Positions 17,199-30,483 of a DNA stretch of 64,000 bases are shown piece after piece; positions within the stretch are counted from its first letter, which is position 1, and the number at the start of each line of letters is the position of its first letter. Below the pieces are notes generated by a model, which did no database searches, had not been told where the DNA came from, and saw only the letters and a list, made by a program, of their open reading frames with translations. Source of the stretch: Aureimonas altamirensis (GTDB lineage: Bacteria; Pseudomonadota; Alphaproteobacteria; Rhizobiales; Rhizobiaceae); assembly GCF_023702225.1 (NCBI RefSeq), contig NZ_JAMQCO010000003.1:382435-446434 (forward strand), read 5' to 3'. The translations under genes were made by a program, and so were the position numbers.

Positions 17199-19712
17199 AT
17201 GCCGAACGACGCCACGTTGCCGACGGCCGAGGCCGCCAGCCCCATGCGCCGGGCCACGCACAACCCGTTGCCACGCGGTAACGACGCCGACACGCTGGCG
17301 CTCGAGATCGTCGAAAAGCTGACCTACTCGCTGGGCAAGACCACCGGCGTCGCCCGCATGTACGACTGGATGGACGCGACGTGCCTGGCCGTTCGCGACC
17401 GGATCATCGACCACTGGATCTCCTCGACCCAGAAGGTCAACAAGGATCAGTCCAAGCGCGTCTGCTACCTGTCGATGGAATTCCTGATCGGCAGGCTCCT
17501 GCGCGATGCGATCAACAATCTCGGCCTTGCGGAACCGGTGAAGCAGGCCCTTGCCCGCTACGGAGTGGAGCTCGACCTGGTCGAGCTTCTGGAGCCGGAC
17601 GCGGCGCTCGGCAATGGCGGCCTCGGCCGGCTTGCGGCCTGCTTCATGGAAAGCATGGCCTCTACCGAGGTGCCGGCCTTCGGCTACGGCATCCGGTACG
17701 TCCATGGCTTCTTCCGCCAGGAGATCGCGGACGGCGCGCAGGTGGAACTGCCGGAGGACTGGCTGGCCCACGGCAACCCCTGGGAGTTCGAGCGGCGCGA
17801 GACGGCCTACGAGATCGGCTTCGGCGGCAAGGTCACCATGGTGGAAGAGCCGGGGCGTCCGCCCCGCTGCGTCTGGCGCCCGGCCGAGCGCGTCCTGGCC
17901 GTCGCCTTCGACACGCCCATCGTCGGCTGGCGCGGCAAGCACGTCAACACGCTGCGGCTGTGGAGCGCCCAGGCGCTGGACCCCATCCTTCTCGACGCCT
18001 TCAATTCCGGCGACCACATCGGAGCGCTGCTGGAATCCAACCGCGCCGAAGCCATCACCCGTGTGCTGTACCCTGCGGATTCGCACCAGGCCGGCCAGGA
18101 ACTGCGGCTCCGCCAGGAATTCTTCTTCTCGTCCGCGTCGCTGCAGGACATCGTCCGCCGCCATCTCCAGACCTACGATACGCTGACGAACCTTGCGGAC
18201 AAGGTGTCGATCCAGCTCAACGACACGCACCCGGCCGTATCGGTGGCGGAGCTCATGCGCATCCTGGTCGACATCCACGGCATGGAGTGGGACGCGGCCT
18301 GGACCGTCACGCAGGCGACCTTCTCCTACACCAACCACACGCTGCTGCCCGAAGCGCTGGAAACCTGGCCGATCCATCTGTTCGAGCGGCTGTTGCCGCG
18401 CCAGATGCAGATCATCTACGCCATCAACGCCGACATGATCCGCCATGCGCGGCAGGACAAGGGCCTCGGCGACGGCGAGATTTCCGCGATCTCGCTGATC
18501 GACGAGAACAATGGCCGCCGCGTGCGCATGGGGCAGCTCGCTTTCGTCGGCTCCCACGCGGTGAACGGCGTTTCCGCGCTGCATACGGACCTGATGAAGG
18601 AAACCGTCTTCCACGACCTGCACCGGCTGTTCCCGGACCGGATCGAGAACAAGACCAACGGCGTGACGCCGCGCCGCTGGCTGTTCGAATGCAATCCGCA
18701 CCTGTGCAGCCTGATCGACGAGACCATCGGCACGGCCTACCGCGACGACCTGGAAAGGCTGGCCGACCTCGACCCGTATGCCGACGACGCCAGCTTCCGC
18801 GACCGGTTCGCAGCGGTGAAGCTTGCCAACAAGCAGCGCCTTGCCAAGGTGATCGAGGAGCGGCTCGCAACCTATGTCGATCCGAAGGCCATCTTCGACA
18901 TCCAGGTCAAGCGCATCCACGAATACAAGCGGCAGTTCCTGAACATCATCGAGACGGTGGCGCTCTACGACCAGATCCGCTCATCGCCGCATCTGGAATG
19001 GACGCCGCGCGTCAAGATCTTCGCCGGCAAGGCCGCCCCCAGCTATCACGAGGCCAAGGAGATCATCCATCTCATCAACGACGTGGCCGGCGTGATCAAC
19101 GCCGATCCGGCGGTGCGCAACCTGCTGAAGGTCGTCTTCATTCCCAACTACAATGTCAGCCTGGCCGAGATCATCATGCCGGCAGCCGACATATCCGAGC
19201 AGATCTCCACGGCGGGGCTGGAGGCGTCGGGCACCGGCAACATGAAGTTTGCGCTCAACGGGGCCCTGACCATCGGCACGCTGGACGGGGCCAATGTGGA
19301 GATGCAGGACCATGTGGGCGAGGACAACATGTTCATCTTCGGCCTGAAGGCGGACGAAGTCGCCCGCAGGCGCGCCGACGGCCATCGCGGCCAGCCGCTG
19401 ATCGACCAGCAGCCGCTGCTGCGTGCCGCCCTGGATTCCATCGAGGGGGGCGTGTTCTCGGAGGGCGAGCCCGGACGCTATCGCGGCCTCGTCGGCTCGC
19501 TGCGCGACAGGGATTGGTGGATGATCGCCGCCGACTTCGACTCCTACTGGCAGACGCAGCGCCGGCTGGACACGCTGTGGCACGACAAGGCCGACTGGAA
19601 CCGCATCGCCGTCCACAACACGGCGCGCATGGGCTGGTTCTCGTCCGACCGGTCGATCGCGGAGTATGCGCGCGATATCTGGCACGCAGGGGCCTTCGAA
19701 AAAAAGGCATGA
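17199..19712 (+). CDS. glgP: Glycogen/starch/alpha-glucan phosphorylase
   Basis: An 837-residue GT35 phosphorylase that releases glucose 1-phosphate from glycogen chain ends. The pyridoxal-phosphate site is EASGTGNMKFALNGAL with Lys683, and DAALGNGGLGRLAACFMES and RIHEYKRQFLN are further family signatures. Length and motif order are complete. AAAGG lies eight bases before the ATG; the gene follows pgi after four bases. In Agrobacterium and related rhizobia glgP is followed by glgB; here the next gene is glgC. Confidence 0.95.
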   Translation: MPNDATLPTAEAASPMRRATHNPLPRGNDADTLALEIVEKLTYSLGKTTGVARMYDWMDATCLAVRDRIIDHWISSTQKVNKDQSKRVCYLSMEFLIGRLLRDAINNLGLAEPVKQALARYGVELDLVELLEPDAALGNGGLGRLAACFMESMASTEVPAFGYGIRYVHGFFRQEIADGAQVELPEDWLAHGNPWEFERRETAYEIGFGGKVTMVEEPGRPPRCVWRPAERVLAVAFDTPIVGWRGKHVNTLRLWSAQALDPILLDAFNSGDHIGALLESNRAEAITRVLYPADSHQAGQELRLRQEFFFSSASLQDIVRRHLQTYDTLTNLADKVSIQLNDTHPAVSVAELMRILVDIHGMEWDAAWTVTQATFSYTNHTLLPEALETWPIHLFERLLPRQMQIIYAINADMIRHARQDKGLGDGEISAISLIDENNGRRVRMGQLAFVGSHAVNGVSALHTDLMKETVFHDLHRLFPDRIENKTNGVTPRRWLFECNPHLCSLIDETIGTAYRDDLERLADLDPYADDASFRDRFAAVKLANKQRLAKVIEERLATYVDPKAIFDIQVKRIHEYKRQFLNIIETVALYDQIRSSPHLEWTPRVKIFAGKAAPSYHEAKEIIHLINDVAGVINADPAVRNLLKVVFIPNYNVSLAEIIMPAADISEQISTAGLEASGTGNMKFALNGALTIGTLDGANVEMQDHVGEDNMFIFGLKADEVARRRADGHRGQPLIDQQPLLRAALDSIEGGVFSEGEPGRYRGLVGSLRDRDWWMIAADFDSYWQTQRRLDTLWHDKADWNRIAVHNTARMGWFSSDRSIAEYARDIWHAGAFEKKA

Positions 19713-19745
19713 GCCGGCAAGCATTTTAGCCGGTTCCGGGATATG

Positions 19746-19770
19746 GCGTCCGCCCCGGCGGACGCTATCT
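19746..19770 (+). terminator. Strong hairpin in the glgP-glgC gap
   Basis: GCGTCCGCC-CC-GGCGGACGC is a perfect 9-bp stem (19746-19754 with 19757-19765) followed by TATCTTC. It sits 33 bases after the glgP stop within a 129-base gap. The T-tract is poor, so it may attenuate or mark an mRNA end, with glgC probably having its own promoter as well. Confidence 0.5.
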
Positions 19771-19841
19771 TCGATTGCAGAACGGCCGAAGGGCCGGCGA
19801 CATGTTCGGTGCCCGCCCGCGCGCGGGCGGGGAGGGACTGA

Positions 19842-21105
19842 ATGCCGAATGAGCGCCATGTGGCTCCGATTTCGCGCGATACGATGGCTTACGTGCTCGC
19901 AGGGGGGCGGGGCAGCCGCCTGATGGAACTGACCGACAGCCGCGCCAAGCCGGCCGTCTATTTCGGCGGCAAGTCGCGCATCATCGATTTCGCCCTGTCC
20001 AACGCGGTCAATTCCGGCATCCGCCGCATCGGCGTGGCCACGCAGTACAAGGCGCACAGCCTGATCCGCCACCTGCATCGCGGCTGGAACTTCCTGCGGC
20101 CGGGCCGTAACGAGAGCTTCGACGTATTGCCCGCATCGCAGCGCGTATCGGAAGACCAGTGGTATGCGGGCACCGCCGACGCCGTCTACCAGAACCTCGA
20201 CATCATCGAGGCCTACGACCCGAAATACATCATCATCCTTGCGGGCGACCACGTCTACAAGATGGACTACGAGATCATGCTGCAGCAGCATGTGGACACC
20301 GGCGCCGACGTCACCATCGGTTGCCTCGAAGTGCCCCGCATGGAGGCGCGCAGCTTCGGCGTCATGCATGTGGACGAGAAGGGCCGTGTGACGAACTTCA
20401 TCGAGAAGCCGGAAGACCCGCCCGCCATCCCCGGCCGGCCCGACACCGCGCTGGCGTCCATGGGCATCTACGTCTTCTCCACCGCCTTCCTGGCCGATCA
20501 GTTGCGGCGCGATGCCGCCGACCTCAAGTCGGCGCGCGATTTCGGCAAGGATATCATCCCCTACGTCGTTCGGCATGGCGCGGCCTACGCGCATTCCTTC
20601 AACCGCTCGGTCGTGCGCTCCTCCAACGAGGCCGATGCCTATTGGCGAGACGTCGGCACGGTGGATGCCTACTGGCAGGCCAATATCGACCTGACCGACG
20701 TCGTCCCGCAGCTCGACATCTACGACCGGGACTGGCCCATCTGGACCTATGCCGACGTGACGCCCCCGGCCAAGTTCGTGCATGACGAGGAAGGACGGCG
20801 CGGCTATGCCGTGTCTTCGCTGGTTTCCGGCGATTGCATCATCTCGGGCGGGTCGCTGAAACGCTCGCTGCTCTTCACCGGCGTGCGCATGCGCTCCTAT
20901 TCGCGGCTCGACCATGCGGTGGTGCTGCCCGGCGTCGTCATCGGCCGGCATGCCCGCATCAGCCACGCGGTCATCGACCGGGGTGTCGAGATTCCCGAGG
21001 GGCTCGTCATCGGCGAGGATCCGGAGCTGGACGCCCAGCGCTTCCGGCGCACGGCCAGCGGCATCAGCCTGGTGACGCAGCCGATGATAGACAGGCTGAC
21101 ACGCT

Positions 21106-21113
<8 letters not shown>
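19842..21113 (+). CDS. glgC: Glucose-1-phosphate adenylyltransferase (ADP-glucose pyrophosphorylase)
   Basis: Makes ADP-glucose from ATP and glucose 1-phosphate, the committed step of glycogen synthesis. The 423-residue protein has the nucleotide-binding segment [15 protein letters not shown], then [36 protein letters not shown], and the sugar-phosphate site [11 protein letters not shown]-terminal left-handed beta-helix domain carries the repeated G-x-V-I-x-R pattern. GGAGGG before the ATG is a strong ribosome binding site. The end overlaps glgA by 8 bases. Confidence 0.95.
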
Positions 21114-24188
<3,075 letters not shown>

Positions 24189-24199
24189 CGGGCACGGCC

Positions 24200-24772
24200 A
24201 TGGAGGGTACCCGACGCATCCACGCGCGGTGGTGGCTGGCGACGCTCGGCGTCGTCGCGGCCGCCGCCGCCATCCTCCTGGCCATGGGCCGCGTCCCCAT
24301 CTGCGAATGCGGGACGGTGAAGCTGTGGCATGGCGCGGTCGCCAGCTCCGAGAACTCGCAGCATCTTTCGGACTGGTATTCGCCCTCGCACCTCATCCAC
24401 GGCTTCATCTTCTACTGGTTCCTGTGGCTCATCGCCCGAAACAAGAGCATGGGCTGGCGCCTGTTCATCGCCACCATCATCGAGGCCGGCTGGGAGATCG
24501 TCGAAAACACCGATGCGGTGATCGCTCGCTACCGGGATTCCACCATCGCGCTCGATTATTTCGGCGACAGCGTCATCAATTCCGTGTCCGACATCGGCTT
24601 CATGATCGCCGGCTTCCTGCTGGCGGGCCGGTTGCCGGTGTGGCTGACGGTCGCCATCGCCGTCTTCTTCGAGCTCTTCACCGGATACATGATCCGCGAC
24701 AACCTGACGCTCAACGTCATCATGCTGATATGGCCGCAGGACTGGATCCGGGCATGGCAGGGCGGCGCGTGA
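24200..24772 (+). CDS. DUF2585 / UPF0314 membrane protein
   Basis: A 190-residue protein with about four membrane helices: one at 11-29 (LATLGVVAAAAAILLAMG), one near 70-84, one around 130-145 and one near 150-165. Between them lie conserved polar motifs: CECGTVKLWHG, SQHLSDWYSPSHLIHGF, EAGWEIVENTDAVIARYR and DYFGDSVINSVSD. This pattern of His, Trp, Glu and Asp residues matches the UPF0314/DUF2585 family of alphaproteobacteria, whose function is unknown. It is wedged into the glycogen operon 11 bases after pgm, and its stop overlaps the glgX start (GTGA). A role tied to glycogen or envelope carbohydrate is suggested only by position. Confidence 0.85.
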   Translation: MEGTRRIHARWWLATLGVVAAAAAILLAMGRVPICECGTVKLWHGAVASSENSQHLSDWYSPSHLIHGFIFYWFLWLIARNKSMGWRLFIATIIEAGWEIVENTDAVIARYRDSTIALDYFGDSVINSVSDIGFMIAGFLLAGRLPVWLTVAIAVFFELFTGYMIRDNLTLNVIMLIWPQDWIRAWQGGA

Positions 24773-26814
24773 GCGGAATCACCGCCGAACGGGGCCTGCC
24801 GCCGCAACTCGGCGCGGTCGTGGATACCGACGGCGTCCACGTTTCGATCGTCTCGCGCCATGCCGACAGGATGGAACTCTGCCTGTTCGAGGGCGGCATG
24901 ACGCGCGAGAACCGTCGCCTCGTGCTGCCGGGGCGCCAGGGCGACGTCTTCTTCGGCTTCGTGCCGGGCCTGAAGGCCGGCGCGCTCTACGGCTATCGCG
25001 CCCACGGCCCGTGGCAGCCGGCGCACGGCCACCGTTTCGACCCGGCCAAGCTGCTGGTCGACCCGTACGCGACGGCGCTGGACAGGCCCTATGCCTACGA
25101 TCCATGCCTGTCGGCTCCGCCCGCCGCCGCCGTCGATACGGCTCCGATCGTCCCTCGCGCCATCGTGACGGACCTGCCGCGCGATGCGGCGCCGATGCCA
25201 CCGGGAAAGCCGGGCTTCACCTACGAAGTGTCGGTGCGCGGCTTCTCCATGCGGCACGACGGCATCGCCCCCGCCCTGCGCGGCACCCTTGCGGCGCTGG
25301 CGGACCCCGCGCTGATGGACCATATCGCCGGCCTCGGCGTGCAGACGGTAGAGCTGATGCCGCTGTGCGGCTGGGTGGACGAGCGGCACCTGTTCGCACT
25401 CGGCCTGCGCAACTCCTGGGGCTATAACCCCGTCACCCATATGGCCCTCGACCCGCGCCTTGCCCCCGGCGGTTATGCCGAGTTGCGCCGCGTCGTGGAC
25501 GCGTTCCATGCACGCGGCATCCGCGTTCTGGTCGATGTCGTCCTGAACCATTCGGGCGAGAGCGACGAATTCGGCCCGACCCTTTCCTATCGCGGGCTCG
25601 ACAACCGCCTCTATTACCGCACCCATCCGGACGATCCCGGCCTTCTCATCAACGATACGGGCTGCGGCAATACGCTGGCGCTGGAGCGCGAGCCGGTCGG
25701 CCGCATGACGCTCGATGCCCTGCGGCTGATGGTGCAGGCGGCCGGTGTCGATGGTTTCCGGTATGATCTCGGCACGGTGCTCGGCCGCACCGAGACCGGC
25801 TATTTCGACCCCGACGCACCCTTGCTGCGGCAGATCGCGGCGGACCCGGTACTGGCGGGCCGCATCCATGTGATGGAGCCCTGGGACATCGGTCCCGGCG
25901 GCTACCAGCTCGGCAATTTCAAGCCGCCCTACGGCGAATGGCAGGACCGCTTCCGGGACGATGTACGCCGCTTCTGGAAGGGAGAGGACGCGATGGCCGG
26001 CGCCCTGGCGACACGCCTTGCCGGCTCCGCCGACATCTTCCAGCGCAACGGGCGCGATCCCTCCGCCGGGGTCAACTTCATCGCCGCGCATGACGGGTTC
26101 TCCCTTGCCGATATCGTCGCCTACGAGCGCAAGCACAACGAGGCCAACGGCGAGGCAAACCGCGACGGGCACAACGACAATCATTCGTGGAACTGGGGCG
26201 TCGAGGGCTTCACCCATGACGCGGCGGTGATCGAGGCGCGCAGGCGCGACATCCGCGCCCTTCTGGCAACGTTGTTCGTAGCGCGCGGAACTCCGATGTT
26301 GACGGCCGGCGACGAGTTCGGCCGCACCCAGGCCGGCAACAACAACGCCTATGCGCAGGACAACGACCTGTCCTGGCTCGACTGGGCAGCCGCCGACCGG
26401 GCGCAGGCCGCCTTCACCGCGCGGCTGGCCGCGTTGCGGATGCGGCACCCCGCTTTGTCGGCCGACACCTGGCTGAGCGGCGAGGCGGTCGAGGGCTGCG
26501 ACCTGCCGGACGCCGTCTGGTACGGAGAGGGCGGCATCCTGACCATCGACGAATGGCGGCAGGCGGCTCGCCGCCTTCTGGGCCTGTTCCTGCGCCGCGC
26601 CGACGACGGCGTCCTTGCCGTTTTCAATGCCGGCATGGACGAAGCCGACATGGCCCTGCCACCGGCCCGGGCCGGCCGCAAGCTGGTTGTGAAGCTGCGC
26701 TCCGATACGCCGGACGTGCCGGAATCGCCGGCTTCGGACCCGCTCCGCCTCGGTCCGCGCTCGGTGACGATTCTGGTGGAAGAAGCGGCCGCCCCATCGC
26801 AATCGGCGGCCTGA
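24769..26814 (+). CDS. glgX: Glycogen debranching enzyme
   Basis: A GH13 enzyme that hydrolyses alpha-1,6 branches of phosphorylase-limited glycogen. From GTG 24769, which overlaps the upstream stop by four bases, the protein is 681 residues; ATG 24754 is an alternative. An N-terminal CBM48-like domain (VSIVSRHADRMELCLF) precedes the TIM barrel. Catalytic residues are Asp333 (DGFRYDLG), Glu370 (VMEPWDIG) and Asp442 (FIAAHDGF). The motif VLVDVVLNHSGESDE marks barrel strand 3, and NNAYAQDNDLSWLDW is typical of GlgX. It is the last gene of the glycogen operon; mutL follows 45 bases later. Confidence 0.93.
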   Translation: MSGITAERGLPPQLGAVVDTDGVHVSIVSRHADRMELCLFEGGMTRENRRLVLPGRQGDVFFGFVPGLKAGALYGYRAHGPWQPAHGHRFDPAKLLVDPYATALDRPYAYDPCLSAPPAAAVDTAPIVPRAIVTDLPRDAAPMPPGKPGFTYEVSVRGFSMRHDGIAPALRGTLAALADPALMDHIAGLGVQTVELMPLCGWVDERHLFALGLRNSWGYNPVTHMALDPRLAPGGYAELRRVVDAFHARGIRVLVDVVLNHSGESDEFGPTLSYRGLDNRLYYRTHPDDPGLLINDTGCGNTLALEREPVGRMTLDALRLMVQAAGVDGFRYDLGTVLGRTETGYFDPDAPLLRQIAADPVLAGRIHVMEPWDIGPGGYQLGNFKPPYGEWQDRFRDDVRRFWKGEDAMAGALATRLAGSADIFQRNGRDPSAGVNFIAAHDGFSLADIVAYERKHNEANGEANRDGHNDNHSWNWGVEGFTHDAAVIEARRRDIRALLATLFVARGTPMLTAGDEFGRTQAGNNNAYAQDNDLSWLDWAAADRAQAAFTARLAALRMRHPALSADTWLSGEAVEGCDLPDAVWYGEGGILTIDEWRQAARRLLGLFLRRADDGVLAVFNAGMDEADMALPPARAGRKLVVKLRSDTPDVPESPASDPLRLGPRSVTILVEEAAAPSQSAA

Positions 26815-26859
26815 CCTCTTAGGTTGGGCGGCATCCGAGTTACCCAGCCCTACGACGCG

Positions 26860-28683
26860 ATGACGATCCGCCAGCTCTCCGAACACATGATCGACCAGAT
26901 CGCCGCCGGCGAAGTGGTCGAGCGGCCGGCCAGCGTCGTCAAGGAACTGGTGGAAAACGCGCTCGACGCCGGCGCCCGGCGCATTTCCATCGTTACGGCG
27001 GGCGGCGGCAAAAGCCTGTTGCGCATAACAGACGATGGTTGCGGCATTCCCGCGATGGAGCTGCCGCTGGCCGTACGGCGGCACTGCACGTCCAAACTGG
27101 CCGAGAGCCTGCACGACATCGCAACCCTGGGCTTCCGGGGCGAGGCGCTTCCCTCCATCGGATCGGTCGCACGGCTGTCGATCCGGTCGCGGCCGGCCGA
27201 CGCGGCGGAAGCCGCCGAGATTCGCGTCGAGAACGGCGTCCTGCAGGGACCGCGCCCGGCCGCGCTGTCACAAGGTACGGTGGTGGAGGTGCGCGACCTC
27301 TTCTACTCCATCCCGGCGCGGCTGAAATTCCTCAAGGGCGAGCGGGCCGAAAGCGGCGCGATAACCGATGTTGTGCGCCGGATCGCGCTGGCCTTTCCGC
27401 AAGTCCGCTTCGAGCTGACGGGCGAGGACCGGACCCCGACCGTGTACGAGGCGGCATCCGACCCCCTGGCGCGCATCGCCGACGTGATCGGCAAGGACTT
27501 CGCCGACAATGCGCTCGAGCTGGATGCCCTGCGCGAGGGGGTGGGCCTAACGGGCTTTGCCGGGCTGCCCAATTTCAATCGGGGCAACGCGCTGTACCAG
27601 TTCTTCTACGTCAACGGTCGCCCGGTGCGGGACAAGATGCTGCTGTCGGCCATGCGGGGCGCGTACATGGACGCCATGGCCAAGGACAGGCACGCCGTGG
27701 CCGCGCTTTTCCTGACCATCGATCCGCGCGACGTGGACGTGAACGTGCATCCCGCCAAGGCGGATGTACGCTTCCGAGACCCCGGCCTCGTGCGCGGGCT
27801 CGTCGTCGGCGCCATCCGGGCCCGATTGGCCGAGGGCGGATTGCGTTCCTCCACCAGCGGCACGGCGGCGATGCTGGCGGCCTTCCGCCCCGCCATGGCG
27901 GCAGAGAGCCCGCGATCCGGGGCGATGGGCCAGGGCTACCGGCCCGAACCGCGGCCCATCGGCTATACGCCCGCCGCCTCCCCTTTCCGCCCGCTCGGCG
28001 GCGCGGCCGGCGGCTTTTCCTCTCCCGGCCCGATGGGCGGGGTTGCGCCGCTCGCGCCCTCGGCGCGCATCGACGAGCCGGCCCGGGAAAAGACCGTCGA
28101 AACCTTTCCGCTGGGTGCGGCCCGCGCGCAGATCGACAAGGCGTTCATCGTGGCGGAAACGCCCGACAGCCTCGTGATCGTCGACCAGCATGCCGCCCAT
28201 GAGCGCCTCGTCTACGAAGCCCTGAAGGCGGCGTTGCACGACAGGCCGCTGCCGGCGCAGATGCTGCTGATACCGGAAATCGTGGATTTGCCGGAGGCGG
28301 ACGTGGACCGGCTCATGGACGCGGCAGAGACCTTCCAGCGCTTCGGCCTTGCTCTCGAGCGCTTCGGGCCGGGTGCGATAGCCGTGCGCGAGGTGCCGGC
28401 CATGCTGGGGCAGGTCGACGCTGTGCAACTGGTGCGCGACCTAGCCGACGAGTTGGCCGGTTCCGACACGACAGACGGCCTGAAGGCGCGCATCGATCAC
28501 GTCGCGGCCACCATGGCGTGCCATGGCTCGGTCCGCTCGGGCCGCGCCCTGCGGGCCGACGAGATGAACGCGCTTCTGCGCGAAATGGAGCGCACGCCCG
28601 GCTCCGGGCAGTGCAATCACGGCCGGCCCACCTATATCGAGCTCAGGAAGACCGATATCGAGCGGCTGTTCGGCCGGCGTTGA
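26860..28683 (+). CDS. mutL: DNA mismatch repair protein MutL
   Basis: A 607-residue GHKL ATPase that couples MutS mismatch recognition to strand incision. The N-terminal ATPase motifs are [35 protein letters not shown] and [10 protein letters not shown]. The C-terminal dimerisation domain carries the endonuclease motif [12 protein letters not shown] (DQHA-x2-E-x4-E, from Asp442), plus ACHGSVRSG and QCNHGRPT. This MutL is therefore a nicking type, as in bacteria lacking MutH. I chose ATG 26860 (MTIRQLS), the usual N-terminus in Rhizobiales, over the TTG at 26824. Confidence 0.95.
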   Translation: MTIRQLSEHMIDQIAAGEVVERPASVVKELVENALDAGARRISIVTAGGGKSLLRITDDGCGIPAMELPLAVRRHCTSKLAESLHDIATLGFRGEALPSIGSVARLSIRSRPADAAEAAEIRVENGVLQGPRPAALSQGTVVEVRDLFYSIPARLKFLKGERAESGAITDVVRRIALAFPQVRFELTGEDRTPTVYEAASDPLARIADVIGKDFADNALELDALREGVGLTGFAGLPNFNRGNALYQFFYVNGRPVRDKMLLSAMRGAYMDAMAKDRHAVAALFLTIDPRDVDVNVHPAKADVRFRDPGLVRGLVVGAIRARLAEGGLRSSTSGTAAMLAAFRPAMAAESPRSGAMGQGYRPEPRPIGYTPAASPFRPLGGAAGGFSSPGPMGGVAPLAPSARIDEPAREKTVETFPLGAARAQIDKAFIVAETPDSLVIVDQHAAHERLVYEALKAALHDRPLPAQMLLIPEIVDLPEADVDRLMDAAETFQRFGLALERFGPGAIAVREVPAMLGQVDAVQLVRDLADELAGSDTTDGLKARIDHVAATMACHGSVRSGRALRADEMNALLREMERTPGSGQCNHGRPTYIELRKTDIERLFGRR

Positions 28684-28748
28684 CGATGCGCCGCCGACCT
28701 GATTGAACCATAGCCGCGACATCGAATGCGAACGGGAAAGCCACGGTG

Positions 28749-28991
28749 ATGATGAACCGTATGGACGGCGGCGGGGAAGCCAGGATCAACTATCTGGACG
28801 GGGATTTCGAGGTGGTGCGCCCCGGCAGCTACGTGCTCTGCGCCGTGACGGGGCAATCCATACCCCTCGACCTTTTGCGCTACTGGAGCGTCGCCCGGCA
28901 GGAAGCCTATGTCGATGCGGCCGCCAGCTTGAAACGCGAACTGGAGATCGACCCTTCCCTCGGCCGCGCCCACGGCCGCGCCACCGGCTAG
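28749..28991 (+). CDS. DUF2093 domain protein, 80 aa
   Basis: The product contains EARINYLDGDFEVVRPGSYV, then LCAVTGQSIPLDLLRYWSVA and RQEAYVDA. The Cys, the TGxxIPLxxLxYW core and the following RQExY are characteristic of the short DUF2093 family of Rhizobiales, whose function is unknown. GTG 28746 and ATG codons at 28749 and 28752 are candidate starts. In several Rhizobiales I recall this gene lying between mutL and lpxK; here lpxK is about 10.5 kb away. Confidence 0.85.
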   Translation: MMNRMDGGGEARINYLDGDFEVVRPGSYVLCAVTGQSIPLDLLRYWSVARQEAYVDAAASLKRELEIDPSLGRAHGRATG

Positions 28992-29000
28992 GGGGCGCGC

Positions 29001-30476
29001 ATGTCCCTCCCCTCCAACGGCCATGAGGTCGAGCTCAAGCTCCTGATCGACCCGGCGGAGGCGGATAGTCTGGTCGGATCCGACCTTCTCGGCGAGCCGG
29101 ACGACGTTCGGACCCTGCACACCGTCTATTTCGATACGCCCACGCTGGACCTTGCCACGGCCGGATTTTCGCTGCGCGTGCGCGAAAGCGGCGGGACGTT
29201 CGTCCAGACGGTGAAGGCTTTGGGCAACGAAGCCGCCGGGTTGATGGCGCGCCCGGAATGGGAGCGCGAACTCCCCGGCCCCGAGCCGGTGCTCGACGAC
29301 GAGAGGCCCATCCGGCAAGGCATGGGCGATCGCCTGCAGATGCTGGCGCCCCTCTTCGAGGTCGACGTGGAGCGCCGCAGTTGGACCCTGTCGCAGGGCG
29401 GCTCGGTGTGCGAGATCGTCCTGGACAGGGGCGTCGTCCGGGCGGGCGACCGCCAGGCGCCGGTGTGCGAGATCGAGATCGAGTTGAAGGCCGGCGAAGC
29501 CTCGGACCTGTTCGCCCTTGCCCGGCGGATCGACGAGGTCGTTCCCGTATGGCCGGGCGTGATGACGAAGGCCGAGCGCGGCCATCGGCTTCTGGGCCCG
29601 GTACGCCATGCCGTCAAGTCGCAGTCGGCGACGCTTTCGGAAGGGATGAGCAGCGCGGTCGCCTTTCAGCGGATCGCCTCGGCCTGCCTGCGCCAGTTCC
29701 GGCTGAACGAGATGCAGGTGGACCCCACCTATCCCGATGCGCTGCATCAGGCCCGGGTGGCCATCCGCCGGCTGCGTTCCGCCCTGTCCATCCACAAGAA
29801 GATGCTGGCCGGAGAGCAGCTTTCGGCGATGCGCTCGGGCCTGCGCGATCTCGGCTCCGCGCTGGGCGAAGCACGCGATCTCGACGTGCTTGCCGGCCGG
29901 ATGGAAGGATCGGCCTACCTGGAGCCTGTCGAGCAGGCGCGCCGCGACGCCTATGAGCGCGCGTGCCAGGCCCTCAGGTCGCAAGGCACCCGGGCGCTGC
30001 TGCTCGATTTTTCGCAGTGGCTGTCCTTCGGCGACTGGATCGCGTCCGCCGATACGCTGGCGCTTCGGCAAGCCCCGGCACGCGATGCTTCCGCGCAGAT
30101 CCTCTCCCGCCTGTTCAAAAAGGTTCGCAAGGCGGGACGGCACCTCGATACGCTGGATGACGAGGCGCGGCACGAATTGCGCAAGATGGCCAAGCGTCTG
30201 CGTTACGCGGCGGAATTCTATGCGCCGCTGTTCGACGACAAGCGAAGCCGTAAGCGTCGCAAGCGGCTTCTGGAAGGGCTGGAAGCCCTTCAGGATTCAC
30301 TCGGCGCACTGAACGACCTGGCTTCCGCACCCCGGACGATCGAACGGCTCGATCTCGGCGCGGAAGCCGTTTCGCAGATCGCCGGGCATGGCGGCGAAGA
30401 CCGCCGGGACGACCTTCTGGCCAGGGCCGCCTCCGCTCATGAAGCCGTCGAGGCGGCCAAGCCGTTCTGGAACTGA
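29001..30476 (+). CDS. CYTH and CHAD domain protein (inorganic triphosphatase-like)
   Basis: 491 residues in two domains. Residues about 5-205 are a CYTH domain: the signature ExExK is visible in GHEVELKLL, with YFDTPTLDLATAGFSLRVR and, near the end of the tunnel fold, CEIEIELKAGE. Residues about 215-490 are a CHAD domain rich in conserved His and Arg (ALHQARVAIRRLRSAL; HELRKMAKRLRYAAEFYAPL). CYTH enzymes hydrolyse triphosphates such as inorganic triphosphate; CHAD domains bind polyphosphate. A polyphosphate-related hydrolase is therefore likely, though the substrate is inferred. GGGGG before the ATG provides the ribosome binding site. Confidence 0.9.
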   Translation: MSLPSNGHEVELKLLIDPAEADSLVGSDLLGEPDDVRTLHTVYFDTPTLDLATAGFSLRVRESGGTFVQTVKALGNEAAGLMARPEWERELPGPEPVLDDERPIRQGMGDRLQMLAPLFEVDVERRSWTLSQGGSVCEIVLDRGVVRAGDRQAPVCEIEIELKAGEASDLFALARRIDEVVPVWPGVMTKAERGHRLLGPVRHAVKSQSATLSEGMSSAVAFQRIASACLRQFRLNEMQVDPTYPDALHQARVAIRRLRSALSIHKKMLAGEQLSAMRSGLRDLGSALGEARDLDVLAGRMEGSAYLEPVEQARRDAYERACQALRSQGTRALLLDFSQWLSFGDWIASADTLALRQAPARDASAQILSRLFKKVRKAGRHLDTLDDEARHELRKMAKRLRYAAEFYAPLFDDKRSRKRRKRLLEGLEALQDSLGALNDLASAPRTIERLDLGAEAVSQIAGHGGEDRRDDLLARAASAHEAVEAAKPFWN

Positions 30477-30483
30477 CCCGCCG

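Noticed and set aside
24229-24768. Extension of the glgX frame over the DUF2585 gene
   Set aside because: Arg/His-rich shadow; the CBM48 domain begins just after GTG 24769.
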